Assembly: GCA_018333075.1 (NCBI GenBank)
Contig: BORH01000012.1
Coordinates: 62,001-126,000 of the forward strand
DNA from: Heyndrickxia sporothermodurans
GTDB lineage: Bacteria > Bacillota > Bacilli > Bacillales > Bacillaceae_C
DNA: 64,000 nucleotides
Direction of reading: 5' to 3'
Shown here: piece after piece, positions 48,947 to 58,237 of the stretch
Position numbering within the stretch: the stretch's first letter is position 1
How the letters are laid out: each line of letters begins with the position of its first letter
Program-made: the position numbers and the translations under genes
The notes under the pieces: model-generated
The model's input: only the letters and a program-made list of their open reading frames with translations
What the model was told of the DNA's origin: nothing
The model's database searches: none

Positions 48947-50707
48947 TTAAGAATGGTTAACGAATTCTCCATTTATTTCAGCCTTCATTTGTTGCTGAAC
49001 AAGCTTTTGGTACAAATCATGTGATCCCATTAACTGTTCATGTGTACCCATACCAGTTACATTTCCCTCTTCAATGACAATAATTTTATCTGCATCCATT
49101 ACGGTGGAAAGACGGTGAGCAATAATAAGCGTTGTTCTACCAGCCATTAAATACTGTAGAGCGTTCTGAACGAGACCTTCTGATTCACTATCTAAATTTG
49201 AGGTTGCTTCATCCAATAAAAGAAGCTTAGGATCGCGAAGCAATGCACGTGCAATGGCAATTCTTTGTCGTTGACCACCTGATAGCTTTATTCCCCGTTC
49301 ACCAACTTCTGTATCATATTGATTTGGCAGTTTTTCAATAAATCCTGCTGCATTAGCTAGCTCGGCGGAATAGCGAATCTCAGCTTCATCAACAGATCTT
49401 TGCAGCCCGTAACAAATATTATCCTTAATGGTCCCTGACATAATCGGGCTCTCTTGTGAAACATAGCCGATTTTTTCACGCCAATTCATTAGCTCCAGAT
49501 TTTTTATATCGGTATTTCCCATTTTAATCCTACCTTGTTGAGGGTCATAAAACCGTTCGATTAGAGAAAAAATCGTTGTTTTTCCAGAACCGCTCGGTCC
49601 TACAAAGGCGACAGTTTGCCCAGGCTGAATTTGAAAGCTCATATCTTTCAATATGGTCTTTCCACTTTCATAACCGAAGCTGACTTGATCAAATGTAATG
49701 GTCTCTTCATGAGTTGTTTTCTCTTGACGATCACTACGTTCTATTGGGAGCTCTAAAAGCTCGTGAATTCGTTCAGTTGCTCCCATTGCTTTTTGATAGT
49801 TTGTAAAAAATGTAGCAAGCTGGCTAAAAGGAACGATAATTTGGAACATGTATATAAGGATAGCAACAAGTGAACCTGCGGAAAGATCCCCTGATGCTAC
49901 TCTAGCACCTCCATAACCAATAAGTACAACGAGTACGACTAATAAAATAGTAGTCATAAAAGGAGAGACGATTGCTTGAATTTTTGCTTCCTTTAGCCCA
50001 AATCGGAATAGTTCGTGGATTCCTTTATATCCTTTTTTTCTTTCATTCGTTTGCCCGTTATAAGATTTTACTAGTCTAATATCACTAAGTACACGACCAA
50101 GATGTGCACTGAATGAAGCTAATTCATCCTGTGTTTGCTTAGATATAGAGTAAACCTTCTTCCCTAAAGGGAGCATCACAATCATAGAAATGGGGATGGA
50201 GCAAAGCATAATTAAGGTCATTTTCCAATCAATGATAATCAAAAAGATTAAGGCGCCAATAATAGAAACGATCCCTGAAACAGATGAAACAAGATGGTTG
50301 GTGATAAGCATTTTAATAGTATTTGTATCCTGTGTTACGCGGCTCATCGTTTCTCCTGATTGATGCTTATCAAAGTAAGGGATAGGCAATTCTAGAATAT
50401 GGTCCCAAAGCCGTTTACGAATATTTGCAACGAACTGCTCACCAATATAGGTCATTAAATAAAACGATACACCACCGGAAATCGTTTGAATAATAAATGC
50501 GCCTAATAATAGGAATATTAAGCTCATTTCTATCCCAGCTTTTGCTACTTGATCGACTAAATTTTTTGTAAATAAGGGTACTACTAAGCTTGCACCTGTT
50601 TCAAGCAGGCTTAATGTAATAGCTATGGCGAGTACCCATACTGCAGGCTTTCCCATTTTAATGAGTTTAAGAAAAGAAGAGCTGGATTTTTTATTGGTCG
50701 TTTCCAT
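48947..50707 (-). CDS. BmrA-like homodimeric ABC multidrug exporter
   Basis: Half-size ABC exporter of 586 residues: six helices (about 20-310) and an ATPase domain with Walker A GPSGSGKTT (about 370), signature LSGGQRQR, Walker B LLLLDEATSNLD with catalytic Glu intact, and switch His in IAHRLSTV. Length and order match B. subtilis BmrA (589 residues). Intact motifs are consistent with a homodimer. Its start overlaps the end of a MerR-type regulator gene by 17 bases, in one operon under a MerR-type promoter. Likely exports hydrophobic drugs. Confidence 0.92.
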   Translation of the reverse strand: METTNKKSSSSFLKLIKMGKPAVWVLAIAITLSLLETGASLVVPLFTKNLVDQVAKAGIEMSLIFLLLGAFIIQTISGGVSFYLMTYIGEQFVANIRKRLWDHILELPIPYFDKHQSGETMSRVTQDTNTIKMLITNHLVSSVSGIVSIIGALIFLIIIDWKMTLIMLCSIPISMIVMLPLGKKVYSISKQTQDELASFSAHLGRVLSDIRLVKSYNGQTNERKKGYKGIHELFRFGLKEAKIQAIVSPFMTTILLVVLVVLIGYGGARVASGDLSAGSLVAILIYMFQIIVPFSQLATFFTNYQKAMGATERIHELLELPIERSDRQEKTTHEETITFDQVSFGYESGKTILKDMSFQIQPGQTVAFVGPSGSGKTTIFSLIERFYDPQQGRIKMGNTDIKNLELMNWREKIGYVSQESPIMSGTIKDNICYGLQRSVDEAEIRYSAELANAAGFIEKLPNQYDTEVGERGIKLSGGQRQRIAIARALLRDPKLLLLDEATSNLDSESEGLVQNALQYLMAGRTTLIIAHRLSTVMDADKIIVIEEGNVTGMGTHEQLMGSHDLYQKLVQQQMKAEINGEFVNHS

Positions 50708-51449
50708 CTATATCCCCCCTTTGAGTAAGATATATCGCCATTGCCTTTTGAAGATATGCTTCTTCCTGCTCGGTAAAAGGTGAGGCAAAGAAGTTAGTGT
50801 CTTCCTCTAATGGTATAGATTCAAGGTTTTCTAAATTAAAATCATCCCCAAGTAAATCAAGCACAATGGTAACAAGTTCGTGAATATAGTCTTGGAGTTT
50901 AGAATCATCTGGCTCACAAGTAAGAATTATATCCTTTATTTTTTGAATGATAAGTGTCGTTTGCTTGTTTACTTCAAGACTTTTGGCGTCATACCTTTCC
51001 ATTACATGATTTACGGTTTGCTCTGGGAAATAGTCCCTCATCCAATCAAAATGATCCTTTTCATTTAAAATACTATGAATAAGGAAATGTAAGAGTCGTG
51101 GATCTAATTCACCTTCTGCAGTTATTTCGATAGCATGATCTATAGCCTTAATGACTTGATTTAAATGCTCTTGCTTTTGAATCATAAGCTGTCTTTGAAA
51201 CTTTAATGACTCTTGTAAATCTCCCTTTTTCTCATTTAATAAAGGTTCAATATCCTCAAGAGCAAAGCCTAAGTACTTTAAAGAAATAATTTGCTGAAGC
51301 GGGATCATATCTTTTTCTTCATAATACCGTCTACCTGTTTCAGAAATCTTACTTGGTTTTAATAAGTTTTTTTCATCGTAATATCTTAGAGCTCTTTGTG
51401 TAACCCCGGTTAACTTAGAAAATTCACCTATAGAATAGTATTCTTTCAA
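50691..51449 (-). CDS. MerR-family regulator (TipA-like, drug-sensing)
   Basis: MerR-type activator of 252 residues. The N-terminal winged helix is typical (EYYSIGEFSKLTGVTQRALR, YYDEKNLLKPSKISETGRRY), followed by a coiled-coil dimerisation helix (about 75-110) and a large all-helical ligand domain. The frame extends 50 codons upstream, but GGAGGT before the TTG at 51449 marks the start and that upstream DNA holds the promoter. It is cotranscribed with the BmrA-like exporter and probably activates the operon on drug binding. Confidence 0.92.
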   Translation of the reverse strand: MKEYYSIGEFSKLTGVTQRALRYYDEKNLLKPSKISETGRRYYEEKDMIPLQQIISLKYLGFALEDIEPLLNEKKGDLQESLKFQRQLMIQKQEHLNQVIKAIDHAIEITAEGELDPRLLHFLIHSILNEKDHFDWMRDYFPEQTVNHVMERYDAKSLEVNKQTTLIIQKIKDIILTCEPDDSKLQDYIHELVTIVLDLLGDDFNLENLESIPLEEDTNFFASPFTEQEEAYLQKAMAIYLTQRGDIDGNDQ

Positions 51450-51480
51450 TGTGATTACCTCCGTTCGATTTATTACTTTT

Positions 51481-51511
51481 ATCTTAAATCTTAACGTAGC
51501 GTTAGAATCAA
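51481..51511 (-). promoter_or_regulatory. MerR-type promoter with 19-base spacer
   Basis: On the minus strand TTGATT (51506-51511) and TAAGAT (51481-51486) are separated by 19 bases, the over-long spacing that MerR proteins correct. The spacer contains TAACG-CTA-CGTTA, a perfect dyad. Confidence 0.75.
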
Positions 51512-51558
51512 GGGGGAAATAGATTTTTTTTAAGTAATTTTGATGGAGTCTGTCTACG

Positions 51559-51572
51559 TTACAAAAATGTAA
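51559..51572 (+). promoter_or_regulatory. BceR-type response regulator box
   Basis: TTACAAAAATGTAA fits the binding motif TnACA-N4-TGTAA known for BceR-like regulators (from memory). A weaker TTACG ... TGTAA pair follows at 51575-51593. It is about 90 bases before the ABC operon start. Confidence 0.7.
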
Positions 51573-51665
51573 GGTTACGGATTGAAAATGTAAGTCCAAG
51601 TTATGGATGGTTATTTTAATTTCTTTTATAGTGAAAATATAATCACGAAAAAGGAGCTATTTTTA

Positions 51666-52433
51666 ATGGAAGCTGTTTTAAAGGCAAAGAAGGTAAGTAA
51701 AGTTTATGAAACAAGGAATAATGTGTATCAAGCTTTAAATGAGATCGATTTAGAAATTAAAAAAGGTGAGTTTGTCGGAATTATGGGTCCATCAGGGGCA
51801 GGAAAAACAACTCTTTTAAATATATTGTCTACTATTGATACACCAACTTCCGGTTCTATACGAATTAATGACCATAATATTTTAAACATGGATGAGGAAG
51901 CCTTGTCTGATTTTCGTCGTGATCAGTTGGGTTTCATATTTCAAGATTTCAATCTATTGGATACGCTAACCGTTAAAGAAAATATTTTATTACCTTTAGC
52001 CTTAGCAAATGTCAATTCCAAGGTAATTGAAACTAAGGTAAATGAAGTAGCTGACCATTTAGGAATTGCATCAATTCTTGAACGTTATCCTTATGAGATT
52101 TCTGGAGGACAGCAGCAGCGAACGGCAACAGCACGTGCGCTTATTACGAATCCTGCACTAATCTATGCGGATGAACCAACTGGTGCACTAGATTCTAAAT
52201 CTGCACTTAGTTTGCTGGACACATTAAAGAAGCTGAACGAGCAAGAAAAAGCGTCAATTATGATGGTTACACATGATGCCCTTGCAGCAAGCTTTTGTTC
52301 ACGAGTTATTTTTATTAAAGATGGAAGAATGTTCTCAGAAATTAGACGTGGTGAGCAGAACAGAAAAGAGTTTTTTCAACAGGTAATAAACATGTTAACG
52401 ACTCTTGGAGGCGGACACCATGACGTTATATGA
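51666..52433 (+). CDS. BceA-type ABC ATPase (peptide antibiotic resistance)
   Basis: ATP-binding subunit of 255 residues: Walker A GPSGAGKTT (about 40), Q-loop, signature SGGQQQR (about 145), Walker B LIYADEPTGALD, switch His VTHDALA. The MacB/BceA subfamily shows in the ADEPTGALDSK motif. AAAGGAG sets the start at 51666. It overlaps the BceB-type permease gene by 14 bases. BceAB transporters remove bacitracin, nisin or similar peptides from lipid II-cycle targets and signal flux to their kinase. Confidence 0.93.
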   Translation: MEAVLKAKKVSKVYETRNNVYQALNEIDLEIKKGEFVGIMGPSGAGKTTLLNILSTIDTPTSGSIRINDHNILNMDEEALSDFRRDQLGFIFQDFNLLDTLTVKENILLPLALANVNSKVIETKVNEVADHLGIASILERYPYEISGGQQQRTATARALITNPALIYADEPTGALDSKSALSLLDTLKKLNEQEKASIMMVTHDALAASFCSRVIFIKDGRMFSEIRRGEQNRKEFFQQVINMLTTLGGGHHDVI

Positions 52434-54360
52434 AATAGCCAAAAAAAACCTGAGGCGTAATATAAAATCATATGTATTGTATTTGTATCCAATGGTTTTC
52501 AGCATTGCCATTTATTTTACTTTTGTCTCATTACAGTACAATAAGCAAGTAAATAATTCTGCTACTACATTAGATAAAATTGGTCCAGCCTTTATGGCGG
52601 CTTCATTAGTATTATTTATTTGTGCATCACTCTTTATTTGGTATTCTAATGCTTTTTTTATTAAACGGAGAAAAAGGGAGATCGGACTTTACTCTTTATT
52701 TGGGATGCGGAAAAAGCAAATAGCTAGGCTTCTATTTAATGAAATAATGATACTAGGTATATTTGCACTAATAATTGGTATCAGCCTTGGTCTTATATTT
52801 ACAAAATTATTTGCGATGATTTTGATAAAATTAATGGGATCTCATATTATTGCCACGTTTTCCATATCAACAGCAGCTTTATTCCAAACGAGTTTAGCCT
52901 TTATTATTACGATTCTTTTAGCTGCTTTTTATAATTATCAAGTAATTTATAGGTATTCTTTAATTCAATTATTTAAAGCAGAGAAAAAAGGGGAACGTCT
53001 CCCGCAAACAGCTCTTATTTGGGCAATTTTATCCATTGTTTTTATTTTGTGTGGTTATTCAATTTTATTGCAACCAAGCACATCAAATTTATGGAAAACT
53101 CATGGTTTTCTTGTTATTTTCATTGCATTACTTACACTTCTAGTTGGTACCTATTTATTCCTTCATGCATTTAGTATTTGGGTACTTAAGCTGTTAAATA
53201 GATATAAGAAAATATCTTGGAAAGGTGTACACTTCATTAGCATTACTTCCTTACTTTATCGAATAAGAGGGAATGTATTAGTTCTATCTATTCTTGCTTT
53301 ACTGACAACACTCACACTTTTTGCTATGGGGACAACCTTTAGTCTTTATCAAAATATGAATAACATTTCTAAACATAATTTTCCGCATAGCTTCATGTAT
53401 ACAGTTCCCTCGGAAAAATATTGTAAGCGAATCGATGAAATGTTAACAAACAATGGGAAAGATAATTTGGTTTACTCAGAAAACGTATCTTATATACCAT
53501 TTAAAGGGGATATGTCAGAAGTTCAAAGATTGACTAGTGAACATCGAATTTTATTAGTTTCAGAATCTAGCTACCATCGTTTGGCTAAAAGAATGGGGAT
53601 AGATCGTCCCTTGCACTTAAGTGAACATCAAGCAATAGCTTTTTATGACGGCAACTTAGATCAAAAAAAGGACCCTTATACAGGGAAGAATATCTATCTT
53701 GATGAACAAACTGCTGTAAATATTGCATCATATGAATCTTACTCGTTATTCAACCAAGATAGCTTCATTCTTCCAGTAGTGATTAACGATCAACTTTTTG
53801 AGAAGATAAAAACTCATTCATCGGTTTCTTATATGAGATTTGAAAAAATTAAAAATGAAAAGTCAGCAAAAGACTTGGCTAATAATCTTCAAAAGCTTAT
53901 CTATAGTGAGAATAGTAAATCTATGGATTTACAGCATCCTCCTGATCAATATTTTGTTTCTTTCTATCATCAATATCAAAAGTTAAGTGAAACTTACGGG
54001 TTACTAGTTTTTATTAGTAGTTTTCTAGGGTTGGTCTTCCTGCTTGCAACAGGCAGTATGCTGCACTATAAGCAGCTCACAGAAGCAGCAATTGACCAGT
54101 CACGATATATGATATTAAAAAAGGTTGGGATGAATACAAAACAAATTCGTTTATCGGTAAAGGAACAAGTGAGAGTCATTTTTATTTTGCCATTATTAAT
54201 TGCCATTGCTCATAGTTCGATTATCATAACCGCCATATCAAACTTTTTAAAGATTGAGATGTTTTATCCCTTTTTATCGGCAATAGGTTTATATATTGTG
54301 ATATATTACGTGTATTATTTACTTACTAGTTCAAAATATAATCAAATGGTAAACAAATAA
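52420..54360 (+). CDS. BceB-type ABC permease
   Basis: Permease of 646 residues with ten predicted helices and a large extracellular domain of about 200 residues between helices 7 and 8 (about 310-515), the hallmark of BceB-type peptide-resistance permeases. FtsX-like segments are seen at the N-terminus (FFIKRRKREIGLYSLFGMRK, about 86-105) and near the C-terminus. GGAGG sets the ATG at 52420. The extracellular domain probably determines which peptide antibiotic is recognised. Convergent BceS/BceR-like genes complete the module. Confidence 0.93.
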   Translation: MTLYEIAKKNLRRNIKSYVLYLYPMVFSIAIYFTFVSLQYNKQVNNSATTLDKIGPAFMAASLVLFICASLFIWYSNAFFIKRRKREIGLYSLFGMRKKQIARLLFNEIMILGIFALIIGISLGLIFTKLFAMILIKLMGSHIIATFSISTAALFQTSLAFIITILLAAFYNYQVIYRYSLIQLFKAEKKGERLPQTALIWAILSIVFILCGYSILLQPSTSNLWKTHGFLVIFIALLTLLVGTYLFLHAFSIWVLKLLNRYKKISWKGVHFISITSLLYRIRGNVLVLSILALLTTLTLFAMGTTFSLYQNMNNISKHNFPHSFMYTVPSEKYCKRIDEMLTNNGKDNLVYSENVSYIPFKGDMSEVQRLTSEHRILLVSESSYHRLAKRMGIDRPLHLSEHQAIAFYDGNLDQKKDPYTGKNIYLDEQTAVNIASYESYSLFNQDSFILPVVINDQLFEKIKTHSSVSYMRFEKIKNEKSAKDLANNLQKLIYSENSKSMDLQHPPDQYFVSFYHQYQKLSETYGLLVFISSFLGLVFLLATGSMLHYKQLTEAAIDQSRYMILKKVGMNTKQIRLSVKEQVRVIFILPLLIAIAHSSIIITAISNFLKIEMFYPFLSAIGLYIVIYYVYYLLTSSKYNQMVNK

Positions 54361-54388
54361 AGTCATTTTAAAGAAAATAGTCATAACT

Positions 54389-54434
54389 AATCCAACTAAT
54401 AATCGGGCGTGCTTGATATTAGTTGGATTTTTTC
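54389..54434. terminator. Terminator between BceAB- and BceSR-type operons
   Basis: AATCCAACTAAT pairs with ATTAGTTGGATT, followed by T residues on the plus strand. Confidence 0.85.
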
Positions 54435-54460
54435 TAGAGAGGTTATCTATAGTAAGAGCG

Positions 54461-55447
54461 TTAAAAATCATATAGGTTTTCTGTTTTTTTGAATACAATC
54501 ATTGCTTCAGTAAATTTGTTTAGCTCTGAGCAGATATGCAAATCATGGCCTAGCTTTTCTGTCATATTTTTGGCTAAATAAAGTCCCATTCCTGTAGAAC
54601 TATAATGCTGCCTGCCATTTTTACCGGTAAACCCTTTTTCAAAAACTCGAGGGAGATCTTCTGAAGAAATACCTCTTCCAGTATCATTAATGATCAGTCT
54701 ATTTTCCATTACGGAAACTGTAATCTTATCTTCATTTTTTGTGTATTTTAACGCATTGCTTAATAGTTGATTGATAATAAACAGCAAAGCTTTTTTATCA
54801 GTAATAACATTGAAAGAATCTAATTCAAGTTTTAACTTAATCTTTTTGGTTAAAAAGGATTTCATGTTCATTTTAATAGCCTCTTTTACAATGAGGTCTA
54901 AAGCAACTTCTTGAATTAAATAGTCTCTATGAAAGTCATGAAGTCTTGAAACATATAAAGCCTGTTCAACAAAAAACTCAATGCGATCCATCTCCTCCTC
55001 TAAGCTATTTAGATCTTTTTCAGATTCATATATCATTCTACTTATGGCAATGGGAGTTTTAATTTCATGAAACCATGATGTCATATACTCTAACCATTCT
55101 TTTTTCTCATCATCAAGTTTGTCAATTTGTTCTAAGTATTTCTTTCTTTGATGTTTTAAAACACTTATAATGAGCTGGTTTGCATAGGTAGAGCTCTTTA
55201 AGGAATGGACATAAACATCATTTTCGGTAGTTTTGCTTAATTTATCTAACCAAGCTTTTTGCTTGTAATAATCCATAATAAAGTAACCAATAAAAAGAAT
55301 GGAGAGAAGAAAAATGATATAAGCTAAACTACTTATATGTATTTGAAACAGCGGATCGGCAAGAATAACCAGTAGTAAAAGAACTAAGCTAAGTATGTAT
55401 ACTAGAATTAAACCTTTATGATCTTTAAGATACGAGATAAAATTCAT
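54461..55447 (-). CDS. BceS-type intramembrane-sensing histidine kinase
   Basis: Kinase of 328 residues with two N-terminal helices (about 12-31 and 38-57) joined by only a few extracytoplasmic residues, the BceS design that senses its ABC transporter instead of the drug. The phospho-acceptor motif is FHEIKTPIAISRM (about 120), and the ATPase boxes are NQLLSNALKYT, DTGRGIS and STGMGLYLAK. The ATG at 55447 overlaps the regulator stop (ATGA), so it is the natural start, although the frame continues upstream. It is convergent with its transporter genes, unlike the usual collinear order. Confidence 0.92.
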   Translation of the reverse strand: MNFISYLKDHKGLILVYILSLVLLLLVILADPLFQIHISSLAYIIFLLSILFIGYFIMDYYKQKAWLDKLSKTTENDVYVHSLKSSTYANQLIISVLKHQRKKYLEQIDKLDDEKKEWLEYMTSWFHEIKTPIAISRMIYESEKDLNSLEEEMDRIEFFVEQALYVSRLHDFHRDYLIQEVALDLIVKEAIKMNMKSFLTKKIKLKLELDSFNVITDKKALLFIINQLLSNALKYTKNEDKITVSVMENRLIINDTGRGISSEDLPRVFEKGFTGKNGRQHYSSTGMGLYLAKNMTEKLGHDLHICSELNKFTEAMIVFKKTENLYDF

Positions 55448-56118
55448 TTTAATAGATATCCTTGTCCTTTTTTTGTTACTATCCAATCCTCTCCATCTAA
55501 TGATTCTAATTTTTTTCGAAGTCTGGTCATATTCACTGTTAATGTATTATCGTCAATGAATTGCTCATCTTGCCAAAGGGAACGCATAATTTGTTCTCTA
55601 GAAACAATTTCACCAGAATGCTTTATTAGGAGATACAATATATGAAATTCATTTTTCGTTAAATTTACTTCTTTATCCTGATAAAATAAAGTGTGATTAT
55701 CAAGGTTGAGAATTAATTCCCGATGTGCGATGACATCTCTTTCAGTCTGTTGAAACTGCAGTGATCTTCTTAAAATTGCGTTCATTTTTGCCACTAATAC
55801 TTCAAGTGAAAATGGTTTCTGGATATAATCATCACCGCCCATATTCATGGCCATAATAATATCCATGTTATCTGAGCGAGATGAAATAAAAAGGATAGGA
55901 ACATCTGAAAGCTGGCGAAGCTTACTGCACCAATAGAACCCATCATAGCTTGGAAGATTAATATCAAGTAGAATGATATGAGGCTTTTCCTTCAAGTATT
56001 GGTGCTCAATTGTTTCAAATTGGTCAATAAGGACTGTTTGAAATCCCCATTTTTTTAAGAAAGCATCTATTAGCATACGAATTTTTACATCGTCTTCAAC
56101 AATCATTACTTTATACAT
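55444..56118 (-). CDS. BceR-type response regulator
   Basis: OmpR-type response regulator of 224 residues: acidic residues in VEDDVKIR, phospho-acceptor Asp in IILLDINLPSYDG (about 52), KPF motif in IQKPFSLEV, and a C-terminal winged helix (LTKNEFHILYLLIKHSGEIV, TLTVNMTRLRKKLE). The TLTVNMTRLR stretch is characteristic of BceR-like regulators. Predicted to bind the TTACA-N4-TGTAA box before the BceAB-type operon and activate it when the transporter meets its peptide. Confidence 0.93.
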   Translation of the reverse strand: MYKVMIVEDDVKIRMLIDAFLKKWGFQTVLIDQFETIEHQYLKEKPHIILLDINLPSYDGFYWCSKLRQLSDVPILFISSRSDNMDIIMAMNMGGDDYIQKPFSLEVLVAKMNAILRRSLQFQQTERDVIAHRELILNLDNHTLFYQDKEVNLTKNEFHILYLLIKHSGEIVSREQIMRSLWQDEQFIDDNTLTVNMTRLRKKLESLDGEDWIVTKKGQGYLLK

Positions 56119-56173
56119 AAATAACTCCTTTTTGATATCAGGTCTTGTTTTACTATGAATATATTATATTTTA

Positions 56174-56923
56174 TTAGATTTCCAAAAACATGAAAACCAT
56201 TGGCAATAGACCAAAAATGAGATTCACGAGAAAATGACAGATAATGAGGGGGAAAAGCCTTTTTTGTATGTGATAAATAATTCCACTGCCTATCCCCCAT
56301 AGGAAGAAAGCTGCAGCATATACAACTGCTCCTTGGAGGCTAGCTGCTAGCATAATATGCTGTAAAGCAAAACCAGAAGAAGGAATAACAATACTTATCC
56401 AAGCTTTTCTATAATGTTTATGGAACAATGTTTGAGCATATCCTCGATACATCAGTTCTTCAATCGGTGCATTTAGAAAAGGAAAGATGGAAGAAATGCC
56501 AGCAGTTATCCACATAAACCATTTTGGTAAGGAAAGTGTGGTATGCTCTAGATCACCTGTAAAAACCGTTTGAAAGTGAATGAATAAATCTGTTCCATAT
56601 AGGATAAACATCATACCCAGAATTGCAAAAATAAAAGGAATGTATAAGACGAAAAGCCATAGGATTCCGTACAAAAGGTCTTTCCTTAGGTGGTCAGAAC
56701 GAAAACCTATCCATTTTTTTACTGAATTTCCTTCCTTCTTCGCAAGATAGTAAAGTAGAAATAAGCAAAGGATATTAACAATGGTGAAATAAAATGTAGA
56801 TAGATAAGGTAGAAAAGTAAGATCAAAGGTAAGCCCAAATAAATGAAGGAAAATTGCAAGAAGCAATAATACGGCGAGTAACATTGGAAGACGGATAAAG
56901 GATACTATCCAAGCGTTTTTCAT
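56174..56923 (-). CDS. CPBP-family intramembrane metalloprotease
   Basis: Membrane protein of 249 residues with about seven helices and the CPBP (Abi/CAAX-protease) motifs: EELMYRGY (EExxxR, about 158-165), FALQHIM (FxxxH, about 193) and HFLVNLIFG near the end. In Firmicutes such proteases process peptides or give bacteriocin self-immunity. It lies 56 bases upstream of the BceR-type gene in the same direction, so it may belong to the same antimicrobial-peptide response, though it could have its own promoter. Confidence 0.9.
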   Translation of the reverse strand: MKNAWIVSFIRLPMLLAVLLLLAIFLHLFGLTFDLTFLPYLSTFYFTIVNILCLFLLYYLAKKEGNSVKKWIGFRSDHLRKDLLYGILWLFVLYIPFIFAILGMMFILYGTDLFIHFQTVFTGDLEHTTLSLPKWFMWITAGISSIFPFLNAPIEELMYRGYAQTLFHKHYRKAWISIVIPSSGFALQHIMLAASLQGAVVYAAAFFLWGIGSGIIYHIQKRLFPLIICHFLVNLIFGLLPMVFMFLEI

Positions 56924-57177
56924 TTAATCTCCACTTCCTTTTAATTATTTAAAAATAGCGTCCTGCTTTAATTATATTAAGTGGAAATAATTGTTTGTCA
57001 AAAATATTTTTAATAATCTATAATATTTATACATCCTCTTTTAGTAAATAATGGAATAATAATGTATTTATATTTATGAAGTATTATAGAATTATTTAAT
57101 ACTGTCCGAATAAAGCATAAAATGACAGGATTTATAACAATTTTCTTTTTAGAATGTATGTAAGGAGTGAGAGTGGT

Positions 57178-58038
57178 ATGGCATGGGTAGAATCATTACA
57201 GAAGGCAATCAACTATATGGAGGCTCATTTGCTAGAGGATATTACTATTGAAAGTATCGCAAAGCAAGCGAATGTATCTGTCTTCCATTTTCAACGAACC
57301 TTTTCAGTGTTAACGGATTTAACCATCGGCGAATATCTTCGTCGTAGGAGACTAACATTGGCTGCTGAAGAGTTATCTAGAACAAATAAAAAAGTAATCG
57401 ATTTAGCCTATAAGTATGGCTACGACACTCCAGAGGCTTTCACAAAGGCTTTTCGTCGGCAGCATGGTGTGACTCCAAGTGAGGTCCGAAAAGGTATTGG
57501 AAAGCTACAATCATATAACCGCCTGGTTATTCAGGTGAGTTTGAAAGGGGTAGAACCAATGAAGTACAGTATTGTAGATAAGGAAGCGTTTCAAGTTATA
57601 GGTGTGAAGGAAGAGTATTCCTATGCAAATGAGGAGAACCTTAGAAGAATTCCAACGTTTTGGGATGAAGTAAATGCAAACGGAACCAGTAATCGATTAT
57701 TTCAACTAAATAATGGCTTAATAAAGGGTGTACTCGGTATATGTGTAGATAAAAATGAAACAAATGCAAAACAGATGGAATATTGGATTGCTGCTGCATC
57801 TGAGAATGAAGCCCCAGAAGGTTTCGAAAGCTTTGAAATCCCTGCTTCAAAATGGGCTGTCTTTGAAGTTCATGGTCCTATGCCAGATTCTATGCAAAAA
57901 GCGTGGAAACAGATTTTCTCTGAATGGTTTCCTTCTAATGGATTTGAGCACGCAGGTACTCCAGAATTAGAGGTATATTCTGATGAAGATCCATCAAGCC
58001 CTGATTTATATTCTGAAATTTGGATTCCTATTAAATAA
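57178..58038 (+). CDS. AraC-family regulator with GyrI-like effector domain
   Basis: Regulator of 286 residues: an N-terminal AraC double helix-turn-helix (about 3-105; HLLEDITIESIAKQANVSVF, DLAYKYGYDTPEAFTKAFRR) and a C-terminal GyrI/SbmC-like small-molecule-binding domain (about 125-286; FEIPASKWAVFEVHGPMPDS). AAGGAGTGAGAG sets the ATG at 57178, eight codons inside the open frame. This architecture is common in multidrug-responsive activators such as Rob and B. subtilis YdeE. No adjacent target is obvious. Confidence 0.92.
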   Translation: MAWVESLQKAINYMEAHLLEDITIESIAKQANVSVFHFQRTFSVLTDLTIGEYLRRRRLTLAAEELSRTNKKVIDLAYKYGYDTPEAFTKAFRRQHGVTPSEVRKGIGKLQSYNRLVIQVSLKGVEPMKYSIVDKEAFQVIGVKEEYSYANEENLRRIPTFWDEVNANGTSNRLFQLNNGLIKGVLGICVDKNETNAKQMEYWIAAASENEAPEGFESFEIPASKWAVFEVHGPMPDSMQKAWKQIFSEWFPSNGFEHAGTPELEVYSDEDPSSPDLYSEIWIPIK

Positions 58039-58116
58039 GAATTTGTATAATACGAAAAGGTTTTAAATAATAATAGTTTTTCGAGTAACCAATAGGATAT
58101 TTAAATCGTTTACAAT

Positions 58117-58155
58117 GAAACAGTCCAAGTGATATATGTAATGGACTGTTTCTTT
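58117..58155 (+). terminator. Terminator after AraC-type gene
   Basis: GAAACAGTCCA pairs perfectly with TGGACTGTTTC, followed by TTT. Confidence 0.82.
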
Positions 58156-58237
58156 ACATATTGAGCATTAGAAGATTGAAAGCTTTGTTGGATGAGGTAC
58201 AAAGCACCTGAAGTCAATAGATTCCTTTTGAGGAGAT

